In this document: one piece after another, positions 52,996 to 62,983 of the stretch
Numbering within the stretch: position 1 is the stretch's first letter
Layout: each line of letters begins with the position of its first letter
NCBI RefSeq assembly: GCF_900156345.1
Contig: NZ_FTPP01000002.1
Span: 682,001-746,000, forward strand
Reading direction: 5' to 3'
Source: Pontibacter indicus
GTDB taxonomy: Bacteria > Bacteroidota > Bacteroidia > Cytophagales > Hymenobacteraceae
Length of the DNA: 64,000 nucleotides
Translations under genes and position numbers: made by a program
The notes under the pieces: model-generated
Databases searched by the model: none
Told to the model about the DNA's origin: nothing
Seen by the model: the letters and a program-made list of their open reading frames with translations, nothing else

Positions 52996-54666
52996 ATGAA
53001 AAAACCTTATACCTATACCTTGCTAGGTGCAGCCTGTTTCCTGTCAGGCGCTTTCGCCATGAAGCTGGCTGATGACAAGATCACGGTCGATGTGCTTCGG
53101 AGCGCGCAGCAAATGATCGGACTGAACTTCACGGATGCGCAGCTGGATTCGGCTACCGCCAGCGTGGCAGAGTTTCGGGAAGGCTACCAGCGCATCAGAA
53201 AGCAGCCACTGACCAATGATGTAGCACCTGCCTTGCAGTTCAATCCTATACCTGTGGGTTTTGAGATGGAGCAAAAGCGGGAGAAGTTTGAGGTGGAGCG
53301 CAGGAAAGGTATAAAACTGCCAGCCAACAGAGAAGATCTCGCCTTTTACACTGTTCCGCAGCTGGCTGAGCTGGTACGCACCAAGCAGATCAGTTCTGAG
53401 GAACTTACCAGGTTCTTCCTAGGCCGGTTGAAACAGCACGGGCCTACCTTGCAATGCGTAACCAGCCTGACCGAAGAGCTTGCCCTGCAGCAAGCCCGAA
53501 GGGCAGACCAGGAAATAAAAGCTGGCAAGTACAAAGGCATGCTGCACGGCATACCTTATGGTGTGAAAGACCTGTTGGCCACTAAACGATACAAAACAAC
53601 ATGGGGCTCCGTACCCTACAAAGATCAGCAGATTGACTTGGACGCGACGGTGGTGCAACGACTGGAACAGGCTGGAGCTGTACTGGTTGCCAAACTTACG
53701 CTAGGAGAACTGGCAATGGGGGACGTATGGTACGGTGGCAAAACCCGCTCGCCCTGGGACACCAGCAAAGGCTCTAGTGGCTCCTCAGCTGGATCAGCCT
53801 CGGCTGTGGCAGCAGGTTTACTGCCCTTTGCAATCGGTACCGAGACGCTCGGATCCATTGTATCGCCATCTACGGCTTGTGGTACCACGGGTCTGCGTCC
53901 TACCTATGGTCGCGTGAGCCGGCATGGGGCGATGGCGCTGAGCTGGTCGATGGATAAAATTGGCCCGATTGCTCGCTCTGCCGAAGATTGTGCCATTGTG
54001 TTCAATGCCATTTACGGGCCGGATGGAAAAGACCTGGCCGTTGTGGATGCGCCGTTCAATTACAACAAAAATGTTGACGTGCGAAAGCTGCGGGTCGGTT
54101 ACCTGAACAAAGACTTCGACCGTGACTACCCTTTCAAGGAAAGTGATAAAGCCACGCTGGAAGCGCTCCGGAAAGCAGGTATAGAACTAGTGCCCATCGA
54201 ACTGCCTAACCTTCCCGCGCGTGACCTAACCATGACCATTTCGGTGGAAGGAGCTGCCGCTTTCGACGAGCTGACCCGAAGCGGTCGCGACAGCCTGATG
54301 GTGCAGCAACACAAAAATGCGTGGCCTAATATTTTCAGGGCAGGCAGATTTGTTACCGCTGTAGAGTACTTGCAAGCGCAGCGGGTGCGCTCTCTACTTA
54401 TCCAGCAGATGCACGAAAAGCTGAAAGGTATAGACGTATACCTGAGCCCTTCTTTTGCAGGCAGTAACCTGGTGATGACAAACCTGAGCGGACATCCGTG
54501 TGTGGTGGTGCCAAACGGTTTTCAGAAAAACGGCATGCCCACCACCATTACTTTTATGGGGCAGCTTTACGGGGAAGCTAAAGTACTGGCTCTGGCCAAA
54601 CTATATCAGGACATGACAGACCATGACGAGCAGCGCCCGCCGATGGCATTTAGCAGCAGAAAATAA
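52996..54666 (+). CDS. Secreted amidase (amidase-signature family)
   Basis: This 556 aa Ser-cisSer-Lys hydrolase has Lys191 in PYGVKDLL, a Ser/Gly-rich loop SSGSSAGSASAVAAGLLPFA (about 260-280) carrying the cis-Ser, and Ser287 in GTETLGSIVSPS. A signal-like N-terminal hydrophobic segment (MKKPYTYTLLGAACFLSGAF) suggests export. An N-terminal extra region (about 25-110) precedes the amidase core. It hydrolyses an amide or related bond; physiologic substrate unknown. The start at ATG 52996 fits the signal. Confidence 0.88.
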   Translation: MKKPYTYTLLGAACFLSGAFAMKLADDKITVDVLRSAQQMIGLNFTDAQLDSATASVAEFREGYQRIRKQPLTNDVAPALQFNPIPVGFEMEQKREKFEVERRKGIKLPANREDLAFYTVPQLAELVRTKQISSEELTRFFLGRLKQHGPTLQCVTSLTEELALQQARRADQEIKAGKYKGMLHGIPYGVKDLLATKRYKTTWGSVPYKDQQIDLDATVVQRLEQAGAVLVAKLTLGELAMGDVWYGGKTRSPWDTSKGSSGSSAGSASAVAAGLLPFAIGTETLGSIVSPSTACGTTGLRPTYGRVSRHGAMALSWSMDKIGPIARSAEDCAIVFNAIYGPDGKDLAVVDAPFNYNKNVDVRKLRVGYLNKDFDRDYPFKESDKATLEALRKAGIELVPIELPNLPARDLTMTISVEGAAAFDELTRSGRDSLMVQQHKNAWPNIFRAGRFVTAVEYLQAQRVRSLLIQQMHEKLKGIDVYLSPSFAGSNLVMTNLSGHPCVVVPNGFQKNGMPTTITFMGQLYGEAKVLALAKLYQDMTDHDEQRPPMAFSSRK

Positions 54667-54779
54667 GGTATAGCGTAGTCCAAACCCAGGCGCGAGGGTG
54701 TGAAAAGTCCCTGTTTGTTAAGTTCTGATTTTATGCCTTAATTTTAATCTCAAACAACAACCTAATCAAACCATCCATT

Positions 54780-57182
54780 ATGCTTCTTAAGAAGAAAGCC
54801 CTTCTACTGATGTCGTGGCTTGTGCTGGCCAGCGGAGCCACTGTGCAAGCGCAGGAAAACACAAGCAAGCTGAGTGTGGAGAAAATCATGCGCGATCCGA
54901 CCTGGATCGGCACTTCTCCCAGCAACATATTCTGGTCAGAAGACGGCAAGAAAATTTACTTTAGCTGGAATCCGGATGCCAACCGCCAAGACTCGCTCTA
55001 TAGTGTGACGGCCAATGGCGGCAACCTGCAAAAAGTGAGCGCCCAGGAACGCCGTGCCCTGCCAGGTACATGGGGTGCCCGCTACAACAGGGCTAAAACG
55101 CAGAAGGTATACGAAAAGAACGGTGACCTCTACCTGCTCGATATCAAGAGTGGCAAAACCCAGCAGATTACCAACACGTTAGAGCGCGAGAACAGCCCAT
55201 CCTTTAGCCATGACGAGAAGAAGGTAGCTTTCGTGAAGGACGGCAACCTATACTTGTGGACGATCGCCAATGGCCAGTTGGCGCAGCTTACTGACTTCAA
55301 GAAAGGAAGCAAGCCTGCTGAAGAGGGCAAAAACCCACAGCGTGACTGGCTGAAAGAGCAGCAACTGGCTCTGCTGCAGATCGTGCGCGACCGCGAGGCA
55401 GACAAGCAGGCAGCCCAAAAGCAGCAGAAAGCCGACAACCCCAAAAGACCGAAAGAGATTTACATCGGAGATAAGTCCGTTGACAACATCGTGCTGAGTC
55501 CGGATGAGCGCTACATCAGCTACCGCATGGTAACACGACCGAGAAATGCCAAAGTAGCGATCGTACCGGACTTTGTTACCTCAACGGGCTATACCGAAGA
55601 CATCAACACCCGCACCAAGGTGGGTGATGCACAGGCCACATTCGAATCATTTGTTTACGACATCCGCCGCGACACGACTTATGCGCTGCAGGTGGGAGGC
55701 ATTGAAGGTATAAACGACCAGCCAGCCTACCTCCGCGACCGAGACACCAAGGCAAGCACCGCGAAAGAGCCTGCTACAAAACCAGCCAAAACAGAAGCGC
55801 GCGCTGTGACCGTGTTCGGCCCCATCTGGTCAGACAATGGCAAGCATGCCGTGATGGTAGCCCGTGCTGCTGACAACAAAGACCGATGGATACTGAAGCT
55901 TGAACCTGCCACCGGCAAACTGACCACGCTCGACCGCCAGCGCGACGAGGCCTGGATCAACGGCCCAGGTATAGGATTCGGTACCGGCGACATTGGTTTC
56001 ATGCCGGACAACGAACAGGTATGGTTTCAGTCAGAGGAGAGCGGTTATTCACATCTGTATGCCGTGAACCTGAATAATGGCAACAGGAAGGCACTTACGA
56101 GTGGCAAATTTGAGGTTTCCGGCCCCCAGATCTCCAAAGACAAAAAGAGCTGGTATTTCACAGCCAACAAGGTGCACCCGGGCGAGAAGCATTTCTACAG
56201 AATGCCGATCAATGGCGGCGAGATGACGCAGCTGACATCTGGCACAGGCGCGCATGAGGTAACCATGTCGCCGGACGAGAAAACACTGGCCATCCGCTAC
56301 TCTTACAGCAACAAGCCATGGGAGCTGTTTGTACAGGACAACAAGAAAGGAGCCAAGCCGCGGCAGGTGACGCAATCGCTGACAGATGAGTTCAAGTCCT
56401 ACAAATGGCGCGAGCCGGAGGTGATCAGCTTCAAGGCGAGTGATGGGGAAGACGTATACGCCCGCCTATACCGTCCGGAGAAGGCTGTCGCAAACGGACC
56501 TGCCGTGATCTTTGTACACGGGGCTGGCTATCTGCAGAATGCCCACAAGTGGTGGAGCTCATATTTCAGAGAGTACATGTTCCACAACTTCCTGGCTGAC
56601 AACGGCTATACCGTACTCGATATTGATTATCGTGGCAGCGCCGGCTATGGCCGCGACGTGCGCACCGGTATCTACCAGTTTATGGGCGGCAAGGATTTAA
56701 GCGATCACGTGGATGGTGCCAAGCTGTTGGTAGACAAGTATAACGTGGATCCGAAGCGTATCGGCATCTATGGCGGTTCTTATGGCGGCTTTATCACGCT
56801 GATGGCCATGTTCACCGAGCCGGACGTGTTCGCCGCCGGTGCCGCCTTGCGCTCTGTGACCGACTGGGCCCATTACAACCACGGCTATACCTCTAACATC
56901 CTGAACGTACCGCAGCTTGATAGCCTGGCCTATGCCAAAAGCTCACCGATCTACTATGCTGAAGGTTTGAAGGGAGCACTTTTGATCTGCCACGGCATGG
57001 TGGACACCAACGTACATTTCCAGGATGTGGTGCGCCTGACCCAACGCCTGATTGAGTTAGGGAAAGACAATTGGGAACTGGCCGTATACCCTATAGAAGA
57101 CCACGGCTTTACGGAGCCAGCCAGCTGGACCGACGAGTACAAGCGTATCTACAAACTCTTTGAGGAGAACCTCAAAAAGTAG
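54780..57182 (+). CDS. Secreted prolyl-oligopeptidase family (S9) serine peptidase
   Basis: This 800 aa enzyme has a signal peptide ending near TVQAQ, a beta-propeller (about 40-540) with WD40-like/PD40 units (SPSFSHDEKKVAFVKDG, VTMSPDEKTLAIRYS) and a catalytic alpha/beta domain. Ser667 is in GGSYGG, Asp742 in MVDTN and His775 in EDHGF. It resembles dipeptidyl-peptidase IV-type enzymes. Secreted; likely degrades peptides, and follows an amidase and a SusC/D pair. Confidence 0.93.
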   Translation: MLLKKKALLLMSWLVLASGATVQAQENTSKLSVEKIMRDPTWIGTSPSNIFWSEDGKKIYFSWNPDANRQDSLYSVTANGGNLQKVSAQERRALPGTWGARYNRAKTQKVYEKNGDLYLLDIKSGKTQQITNTLERENSPSFSHDEKKVAFVKDGNLYLWTIANGQLAQLTDFKKGSKPAEEGKNPQRDWLKEQQLALLQIVRDREADKQAAQKQQKADNPKRPKEIYIGDKSVDNIVLSPDERYISYRMVTRPRNAKVAIVPDFVTSTGYTEDINTRTKVGDAQATFESFVYDIRRDTTYALQVGGIEGINDQPAYLRDRDTKASTAKEPATKPAKTEARAVTVFGPIWSDNGKHAVMVARAADNKDRWILKLEPATGKLTTLDRQRDEAWINGPGIGFGTGDIGFMPDNEQVWFQSEESGYSHLYAVNLNNGNRKALTSGKFEVSGPQISKDKKSWYFTANKVHPGEKHFYRMPINGGEMTQLTSGTGAHEVTMSPDEKTLAIRYSYSNKPWELFVQDNKKGAKPRQVTQSLTDEFKSYKWREPEVISFKASDGEDVYARLYRPEKAVANGPAVIFVHGAGYLQNAHKWWSSYFREYMFHNFLADNGYTVLDIDYRGSAGYGRDVRTGIYQFMGGKDLSDHVDGAKLLVDKYNVDPKRIGIYGGSYGGFITLMAMFTEPDVFAAGAALRSVTDWAHYNHGYTSNILNVPQLDSLAYAKSSPIYYAEGLKGALLICHGMVDTNVHFQDVVRLTQRLIELGKDNWELAVYPIEDHGFTEPASWTDEYKRIYKLFEENLKK

Positions 57183-57204
57183 AACGCACCTATACCTTTA
57201 GTCA

Positions 57205-57245
57205 ATAAAAAAGCGCCCGGCAGTAAATGCCGGGCGCTTTTTTTG
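57205..57245 (+). terminator. Terminator of the S9 peptidase gene
   Basis: AAGCGCCCGGCA (57211-57222) and TGCCGGGCGCTT (57228-57239) with a GTAAA loop and T-run; 25-30 bp past the stop. Confidence 0.92.
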
Positions 57246-57359
57246 TTCTTTATTGGAGGTGGTGCTTTGTTTGAAGCGGCAGATCAATCAGATACAAATG
57301 CTATACTTGACAACCAATCCACATATTGAACAAAGCGCTAACTATAGCTTTTCTAAACC

Positions 57360-58181
57360 TTAGAAGGTATAGCTCAAATTAGCTCCCTGCGAGGCTGTTC
57401 CGGTAAAGGTCGGGATGATGGTCGGGCTGAGGGACAAGCCACTGTTGTTTGACTTTTTATGCAGCTGAGGCACCAGAATGCCCACAGCAGAACCTATGGC
57501 ATAACCAAGTAGGTTGTCGCTTAGGAAGTGCTTGCCGGCCCGCAAACGCAGGTACCCTACAGTGGCTGGTACGGCAGCTGCTCCCATCCACACGTACGTC
57601 CGGGCTGGTGAGTCGGGGTTAAAGTCGTGAAACACCTTGGCAAAGAAGAAAGAAGCCGCAGCCGCAGCCGTCGTATGGCCAGCATAGAAGGAGTTGCGGG
57701 CATTGGCGCGCATTTTATCACCCATCTCTACATCCGGGCTATACACCAGCGGTCTCGTTCTTGGGTTAAAGCCACTCGACATCGTGAACAGAGCACCTGT
57801 TATGGCCATGGTCTGCACATACATACCCAGAACCTGACCTGCGTTGCTGCGCACATCGTCGTTAAATGCCACCAGCGCCAAAGGAAGCGCGAAAGAACCG
57901 TAGAAAGGGATGTCACTCACTTTCTTGGCCTGGTCAGAGTCCCAGCCGGCGGAGAAGCGGTCGAAGCTGTTTACCTGACTTTTGTTAAGGTTGGCGATCT
58001 GTTCCTCGGTTAGTCCGTCCTTGTCCTGCATACGGGTGAGGCCATAGTAACTGAGTCCCATACCTGCCGCTGTAATAGGGGCGTCTACTGCAAATTTAGT
58101 TCTGTAAGGAGAGTCGTTCTGAGCCAGGCTGACTTGTGCTGTCATGGCCAGGCACCATATCATCAGAATATATTTTTTCAT
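57360..58181 (-). CDS. PAP2 superfamily phosphatase-like membrane protein
   Basis: This 273 aa protein has a signal peptide ending VSLAQ. The PAP2 motifs 2 and 3 are recognisable as SFYAGHTTAAAAASF (about 168-182) and RLRAGKHFLSDNLLGYAIG (about 216-234), with the conserved His and Asp. Motif 1 is less clear (RANARN). Several hydrophobic segments and an outer-membrane-like last strand (GTASQGANLSYTF) suggest a fusion to or origin as a barrel-associated enzyme. It may act on a lipid phosphate. Confidence 0.8.
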   Translation of the reverse strand: MKKYILMIWCLAMTAQVSLAQNDSPYRTKFAVDAPITAAGMGLSYYGLTRMQDKDGLTEEQIANLNKSQVNSFDRFSAGWDSDQAKKVSDIPFYGSFALPLALVAFNDDVRSNAGQVLGMYVQTMAITGALFTMSSGFNPRTRPLVYSPDVEMGDKMRANARNSFYAGHTTAAAAASFFFAKVFHDFNPDSPARTYVWMGAAAVPATVGYLRLRAGKHFLSDNLLGYAIGSAVGILVPQLHKKSNNSGLSLSPTIIPTFTGTASQGANLSYTF

Positions 58182-58491
58182 AGTCTAGTCTTAAATGTGC
58201 AAATTTATTGATTGAAACGGGCCTATATATAAAAGGTTTTGTATAGCTTTTGTTTAGTTTCAGTGCCTTTTAACTCTCTTTTGGCCCATAATTGGTTAGG
58301 CAACAGTTCATCAGGGTTTTATCTGTTATATACAATTTCGGTAGTGCAAAGGTTGGCCACATAAATAGATACTAAATGCAAGTATACCTTGTGTAAATGA
58401 ACGTTTTTATTGTGGCGGATTTGCCGTAGCTTTGCAATCGCTGTCGTTGCCGGCAGTTGGTTTATACTTTGTACCTAAACCCATCATTGAG
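58182..58491. other. Divergent intergenic region between the PAP2 gene and metK
   Basis: This 310 bp region holds upstream DNA of both genes. Apart from the probable metK -7 element (58427-58434) nothing was recognised; no SAM riboswitch-like structure was seen. Confidence 0.55.
58427..58434 (+). promoter_or_regulatory. Probable -7 element of metK
   Basis: TAGCTTTG matches TAnnTTTG, 57 bp before the metK start; the nearest TTG is only 14 bp upstream, so the -33 element is unclear. Confidence 0.45.
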
Positions 58492-59796
58492 ATGCCATAT
58501 TTGTTCACCTCCGAGTCTGTATCAGAAGGACACCCGGATAAAGTAGCGGATCAGATTTCTGATGCCCTCTTAGATGAATTCTTAAAGCAGGATCCACAGT
58601 CTAAAGTGGCTTGCGAAACGCTGGTTACGACAGGGCTTGTTGTGCTGAGCGGCGAAGTGAAAACAGACGCTTACGTAGACGTGCAGAAGGTCGCGCGCGA
58701 CGTGATAAAGCGCATCGGCTATACCAAATCAGAATATAAGTTCGATGCCGACGCCTGTGGCGTGATATCGGCCATACATGAGCAGTCTCCGGACATCAAC
58801 CAGGGGGTGGAGCGTACCAAACCAGAAGACCAGGGCGCCGGTGACCAGGGGATGATGTTTGGCTATGCCACCAACGAAACCGACAATTACATGCCGTTGG
58901 CGCTGAGCATTTCGCATTTACTGCTGGAAGAGCTCTCGGCCATTCGCAAAGAAGGCAAAGAGATGACATACCTGCGCCCGGATGCCAAATCGCAGGTGAC
59001 GATTCGCTACAGCGACAATCATGTGCCGGAGAAGATCGACACGATCGTGATCTCGACCCAGCACGACGAGTTTGTGCTGCCAGAAGCTGACAGCAACGAA
59101 GCGAAGCTTGCTGCCGAGAAGCAGATGGTGCAGAAGATCAGGGAAGATGTGGACAGCATCCTGATGCCGCGTGTGCTGAAGCAACTGCCGGAGCGCATTC
59201 AGAAGCTTTTCAACAGCGAGATCACCTACCACATCAACCCAACGGGCAAGTTCGTGATCGGTGGACCGCACGGTGACACCGGCCTGACAGGTCGCAAAAT
59301 TATTGTAGACACTTACGGTGGCAAAGGTGCCCACGGCGGTGGCGCTTTCTCGGGCAAGGACTCCTCTAAGGTAGACCGCTCTGCTGCTTACGCAGCACGC
59401 CATATCGCCAAAAACCTGGTAGCTGCCGGCGTGGCCGATCAGGCGCTGGTGCAGGTGGCCTACGCCATTGGTGTGGCCAAGCCGGTTGGTCTATACGTGA
59501 CGACCTATGGCTCTACTAAAGTAAACGATGCAAATGGCAACGTGATGAGCGACGGCGAGATTGCCGAGAAGGTAAACAAGTTGTTCGACATGCGCCCGTA
59601 CGCCATCGTGCAGCGCTTCGGTTTGCAAAACCCGATCTTCTCCGAAACAGCTGCTTATGGCCACATGGGCAGAACACCGGGCATGAAGCAAGTGGAGGTT
59701 TCTGTTAACGGCAGCAAAGAGGTAAAAGAGTTTGAGACGTTTACCTGGGAGAAACTAGATTACGTAGATAAGATCAAGGCAGAGTTCGGTTTGTAA
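58492..59796 (+). CDS. metK: S-adenosylmethionine synthetase
   Basis: This 434 aa enzyme makes S-adenosylmethionine from methionine and [20 protein letters not shown] (start at 58492 chosen because this is the family's usual start), [15 protein letters not shown] (about 120-134), the P-loop-like [19 protein letters not shown] (about 283-301) and conserved active-site His are intact. Longer than most bacterial MetK because of internal loops, as common in Bacteroidota. Confidence 0.96.
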   Translation: MPYLFTSESVSEGHPDKVADQISDALLDEFLKQDPQSKVACETLVTTGLVVLSGEVKTDAYVDVQKVARDVIKRIGYTKSEYKFDADACGVISAIHEQSPDINQGVERTKPEDQGAGDQGMMFGYATNETDNYMPLALSISHLLLEELSAIRKEGKEMTYLRPDAKSQVTIRYSDNHVPEKIDTIVISTQHDEFVLPEADSNEAKLAAEKQMVQKIREDVDSILMPRVLKQLPERIQKLFNSEITYHINPTGKFVIGGPHGDTGLTGRKIIVDTYGGKGAHGGGAFSGKDSSKVDRSAAYAARHIAKNLVAAGVADQALVQVAYAIGVAKPVGLYVTTYGSTKVNDANGNVMSDGEIAEKVNKLFDMRPYAIVQRFGLQNPIFSETAAYGHMGRTPGMKQVEVSVNGSKEVKEFETFTWEKLDYVDKIKAEFGL

Positions 59797-59817
59797 CCGG
59801 CTTTTACCTTAAACCAT

Positions 59818-59856
59818 AAAAAAAGGCCTGCTGAGCAATCAGCAGGCCTTTTTTAT
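59818..59856. terminator. Bidirectional terminator between metK and hpf
   Basis: AAAGGCCTGCTGA and TCAGCAGGCCTTT form a perfect 13-bp stem with GCAA loop, flanked by A-run and T-run; serves both convergent genes. Confidence 0.95.
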
Positions 59857-59884
59857 ACCTTTTCAGGTATAGCAGGAAGCAGGC

Positions 59885-60184
59885 TTAGTGAGCCATTTGC
59901 TTCTGCTTGAATCGTTTAAGCTGGCGGCGCATGGCCTCTACGGCTGCGTCGGCTGCTGCTTCAAAAGAGGGGGCGTCTTCTTTGGAGAAGAGGGTGGAGC
60001 CTGGTACGTAAAGCTTGATCTCTACCGTCTTGTTGTCTGTTCCATCATTGTTGTTATGTTTAAGAAACACCTCGCCCTCTACAACACGGTCGTAGAATGT
60101 TTCCAGTTTATCTACTTTCTGCTGGATGAAATCGGTCAGCTGTCTGTCAGCCTCGAAGTGGATTGAATGCATCTGTAGCTTCAT
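59885..60184 (-). CDS. hpf: Ribosome hibernation promoting factor (short form)
   Basis: This 99 aa HPF/RaiA N-terminal domain alone has SIHFEADRQLTDFIQQKVDKLETFYDRVVEGEVFLKHNN, then KTVEIKLYVPGSTLFSKEDAPSFEAAADAAVEAMRRQLKRFKQK. Such short forms bind ribosomes and stabilise inactive dimers or 70S particles in stationary phase. It lies 24 bp downstream of the xerC-like gene, as is common in Bacteroidota. Confidence 0.93.
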   Translation of the reverse strand: MKLQMHSIHFEADRQLTDFIQQKVDKLETFYDRVVEGEVFLKHNNNDGTDNKTVEIKLYVPGSTLFSKEDAPSFEAAADAAVEAMRRQLKRFKQKQMAH

Positions 60185-60208
60185 AATCGTAACATTTTAT
60201 GGTTAAAC

Positions 60209-61087
60209 TTATGCTTTTGGATGAGCCTTCTCGAAAATCGATTTCAGCTTCTCTATCGAATTGTGTGTGTATACCTGGGTGGCGGCCAGGCTGGCGTGTC
60301 CCAACAGGTCTTTGATGGCATTCAGATCGGCGCCATTGTTCAGCAGGTGAGTAGCGAAGGAGTGTCGCAGCACATGGGGGCTGTTATGTTCAGAAGTGGT
60401 AACCAAGCTGATGTACTTTTTAGCGACGCGATAAACGAACTTCGGATAGAGGGGTCGTTCTTTATTAGTAACGAGCAGCTTTTCAGAATTGTTATTGCCG
60501 AACAGGCTTTTCTTGTGCTCCAGATACTGCCTGATGGAATGGACGAGTGTATCGTTCAAAGGTATGATGCGGGGCTTGTTTCCCTTGCCCAGCACACGCA
60601 CGGTCTTGGCGTGCAGGTCCACGTCTTCGTGCGCTATACCTATCAGTTCGGCCAGTCGCATACCGGTGCCGTACAGCAACTCCAGTATGAGGCGGTCGCG
60701 CTGCCCTTCAAAGTTATCTTCAAAGGTAAAGCTGTCCAGAAAGCTATTGAAAGGGGCTTCCGGCACGAAGGCGGGCAGTTTTTTAGACACTTTAGGTGCC
60801 TTAATACGCAGCATCGGGTTGGCGCTGATGCGCTGCTGGCCTAGCAGGAATTTATAGTAGGAGCGGAGGCAGGCAATCTTGCGGTTGACAGAGCGGGCCT
60901 CCAAGTTTTTGTGCACAAGGGTCAGGATCCACGACCGGATGATGGTATGGTCTGCCTCGGCGGGATCGGCGATCTGGTAAGTGTCCTGCAGGTACTGCGC
61001 GAACTGCCCCAGATCGGTGTGGTAAGAGGTGAGCGTGTGCGGGCTGTACCGCTTCTCGTACTCGAGATATTTAAAAAATAATTCCAT
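60209..61087 (-). CDS. Tyrosine recombinase XerC/XerD
   Basis: This 292 aa site-specific recombinase has an N-terminal SAM-like core-binding domain (about 1-85) and a catalytic domain with Arg144 (GTGMRLAEL), Lys168, His238/Arg241 (HVLRHSFATH), His264 (LLGHAS) and Tyr273 (THNS context). All five are present. Chromosome dimer resolution is the likely role, since context is housekeeping (rpsU upstream, hpf downstream) and no mobile element is near. Whether it is XerC or XerD cannot be decided from this alone. Confidence 0.93.
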   Translation of the reverse strand: MELFFKYLEYEKRYSPHTLTSYHTDLGQFAQYLQDTYQIADPAEADHTIIRSWILTLVHKNLEARSVNRKIACLRSYYKFLLGQQRISANPMLRIKAPKVSKKLPAFVPEAPFNSFLDSFTFEDNFEGQRDRLILELLYGTGMRLAELIGIAHEDVDLHAKTVRVLGKGNKPRIIPLNDTLVHSIRQYLEHKKSLFGNNNSEKLLVTNKERPLYPKFVYRVAKKYISLVTTSEHNSPHVLRHSFATHLLNNGADLNAIKDLLGHASLAATQVYTHNSIEKLKSIFEKAHPKA

Positions 61088-61161
61088 ACCTTGATGTAAA
61101 AGACAGGGGTGCCTGCCATTTATACCAAGGTATGGAAAAATAAAATATCTTTAAAGAAAGA

Positions 61162-61356
61162 CTAGTAGTTTTCGTTCGCGAAAAGCTGCTGCTTGTACTT
61201 AGCTCTTTCTTTCTGCTTTCTCTTAGAAACAGATGGTTTCTCGAAGAACGTTCTCGCTCTCAGTTCTTTCAGAACACCAGTTCTCTCAAATTTCTTCTTG
61301 AATCTCTTCAGGGCACGGTCTACAGACTCGTTATCTTTTACGTTTACAATAATCAT
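61162..61356 (-). CDS. rpsU: 30S ribosomal protein S21
   Basis: This 64 aa basic protein reads MIIVNVKDNESVDRALKRFK then a conserved S21 middle and a Lys-rich C-terminus. It binds the 30S platform near the anti-Shine-Dalgarno end of 16S rRNA. Lies 74 bp upstream of xerC/D. A good promoter is present at 61390-61421. Confidence 0.96.
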   Translation of the reverse strand: MIIVNVKDNESVDRALKRFKKKFERTGVLKELRARTFFEKPSVSKRKQKERAKYKQQLFANENY

Positions 61357-61389
61357 GTTTTTCCTCGCTTCTTCTGATATTTAGGGATG

Positions 61390-61421
61390 CAAATTTAGTT
61401 AATGTTTTACTTAAAAATCAA
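61390..61421 (-). promoter_or_regulatory. Promoter of rpsU
   Basis: On the minus strand TTG (61419-61421) then 21 bp then TAAATTTG (61390-61397), a perfect -7 element. Leader is about 30 nt. Confidence 0.6.
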
Positions 61422-61518
61422 TAGTTTGACGAAAATAATTCCGCAAGCCATTGAAATGTGCTTTCTGCACAGCTAAAACCAGCCGGCAGGCAAGTTGAGG
61501 AAACTTTTTGAGTCCGTC

Positions 61519-62658
61519 CTACTTCAGGATGGCTCTGGAGATAACGAGTTTTTGGATCTCGCTTGTTCCCTCACCAATGGTGCAGAGCTTAGCATCGCGG
61601 TAGTACTTCTCAGCCGGGTAGTCTTTCGTGAAGCCATAGCCTCCGAAAATCTGCACGCCCTCGTTTGCCACGCGCACCGATACCTCAGAGGCATACAGTT
61701 TCGCCATGGCCGACTCTTTGTTCACGTTCAGGCCGCGGTTCTTCATGTCGGCTGCCTGGTAGGTGAGGAGGGAGGCCGCCTCAATCTCAGTGGCCATGTC
61801 GGCCAGTTTGAACGAAATGCCTTGGAAGCTCGAGATGGATTTGTTGAACTGCTGGCGCTCCTGCGAGTAAGCCAGAGCCGCCTCAAAAGCACCCTGCGCT
61901 ATACCTAGCGAAAGCGCCGCGATCGAAATTCGTCCGCCGTCGAGCACCTTCATCGCCTGGATGAAGCCTTCGCCCACTTTGCCCAGAATCTGGTCTTTGT
62001 GCACACGGCAGTCCTCGAAGATCAGCTCCGTGGTCTCGGAGGCACGCATACCCAGTTTGTCTTCCTTGCGGCCTGCGCTGAAGCCCGGCGTGCCTTTCTC
62101 GATGATGAAGGCCGTCATGCCATGGGAGTCACCCACATCTCCGGTGCGCACGATCACCACTGCCACGTTGCCGGTTTTGCCGTGCGTGATGAAGTTCTTG
62201 GCGCCGTTTATCACGTAGTAGTCGCCGTCCTGCACAGCTACGGTGCGCATGTTGCCGGCGTCAGAACCTGTGTTAGGCTCGGTCAGGCCCCAGGCACCGA
62301 TCCACTCGGCAGTAGCCAGTTTAGGCAGGTATTGTTTCTTTTGCGCCTCGTTACCGAATTGCAGGATATGGCCGGTGCAAAGCGAGTTGTGCGCCGCTAT
62401 CGACAGGCCAATGGAGCCGTCGATCTTGGAAAGCTCCGCGATGGCAGTTACATACTCCAGGTAGCCAAAGCCGGATCCACCGTACTCAGTCGGTACCAGC
62501 ACACCCATCAGGCCCAGCTCGCCGAGCTTCTTGAACACTTCCACCGGAAACTCCTGACTCTCGTCCCACTCCATCATTTTTGGTTTGATGTGCTTGGCTC
62601 CGAAGTCACGGATCATATCGGCAATCATGCGCTGGTTTTCTGTGTAGTTAAATTCCAT
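61519..62658 (-). CDS. Acyl-CoA dehydrogenase
   Basis: This 379 aa FAD enzyme carries out alpha,beta-dehydrogenation of acyl-CoA. N-terminal helical domain, middle beta domain with WGLTEPNTGSDAGNMRT (about 124-140) and C-terminal helical domain with SQERQQFNKSISSFQGISFKLADM (about 261-284) and the FGGYGFTKDYPAEKYYRDAK motif (about 341-360) are all recognisable. The catalytic Glu is usually in the last of these regions. Short/medium-chain type, chain preference not inferable. Confidence 0.95.
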   Translation of the reverse strand: MEFNYTENQRMIADMIRDFGAKHIKPKMMEWDESQEFPVEVFKKLGELGLMGVLVPTEYGGSGFGYLEYVTAIAELSKIDGSIGLSIAAHNSLCTGHILQFGNEAQKKQYLPKLATAEWIGAWGLTEPNTGSDAGNMRTVAVQDGDYYVINGAKNFITHGKTGNVAVVIVRTGDVGDSHGMTAFIIEKGTPGFSAGRKEDKLGMRASETTELIFEDCRVHKDQILGKVGEGFIQAMKVLDGGRISIAALSLGIAQGAFEAALAYSQERQQFNKSISSFQGISFKLADMATEIEAASLLTYQAADMKNRGLNVNKESAMAKLYASEVSVRVANEGVQIFGGYGFTKDYPAEKYYRDAKLCTIGEGTSEIQKLVISRAILK

Positions 62659-62983
62659 TTAAGTTTTGTTGTTGTTAAGTCGCGTGTATTTAACTGATAA
62701 ACGAATAAAGGGTTTACAAAGCTAACCAAATTAGCCTGATTGGCAAATTCGGAGTTTTAGTTTGATTTACTTAATGTTTGAACGTAGACCATTGAGGTTA
62801 TAAGGCGAATTTAGTATCGGATAGAAACTAGTCTTTTGGAGGTTTCGCTTTGTCGCCTTATAATAAAACCAAACGGCTGCGTTTATTTTGATAGCGTATA
62901 TTATTTGCGTTATTTTGATGTTGCGTTGCCGTGTTTGGCAACGTTTGTGTTTTGTGCCGTGTACATACGGTTGAATTGAGCAA
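62659..62983. other. Divergent intergenic region
   Basis: This 325 bp AT-rich region holds the acyl-CoA dehydrogenase promoter (62717-62746). The rest up to 62983 is upstream DNA of the PHP phosphatase gene, with no gene of its own. Confidence 0.6.
62717..62746 (-). promoter_or_regulatory. Promoter of the acyl-CoA dehydrogenase gene
   Basis: On the minus strand TTTGCC with TTG at 62744-62746, exactly 19 bp, then TAGCTTTG (62717-62724). Matches the Bacteroidota consensus TTTG-N19-TAnnTTTG. Confidence 0.65.

Noticed and set aside
58182..58491. SAM riboswitch before metK
   Set aside because: No conserved SAM-I/II-like pairing and no terminator between promoter and start.
61088..61161. tRNA gene between xerC/D and rpsU
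   Set aside because: The 74 bp are too AT-rich and show no cloverleaf or CCA-like pairing.
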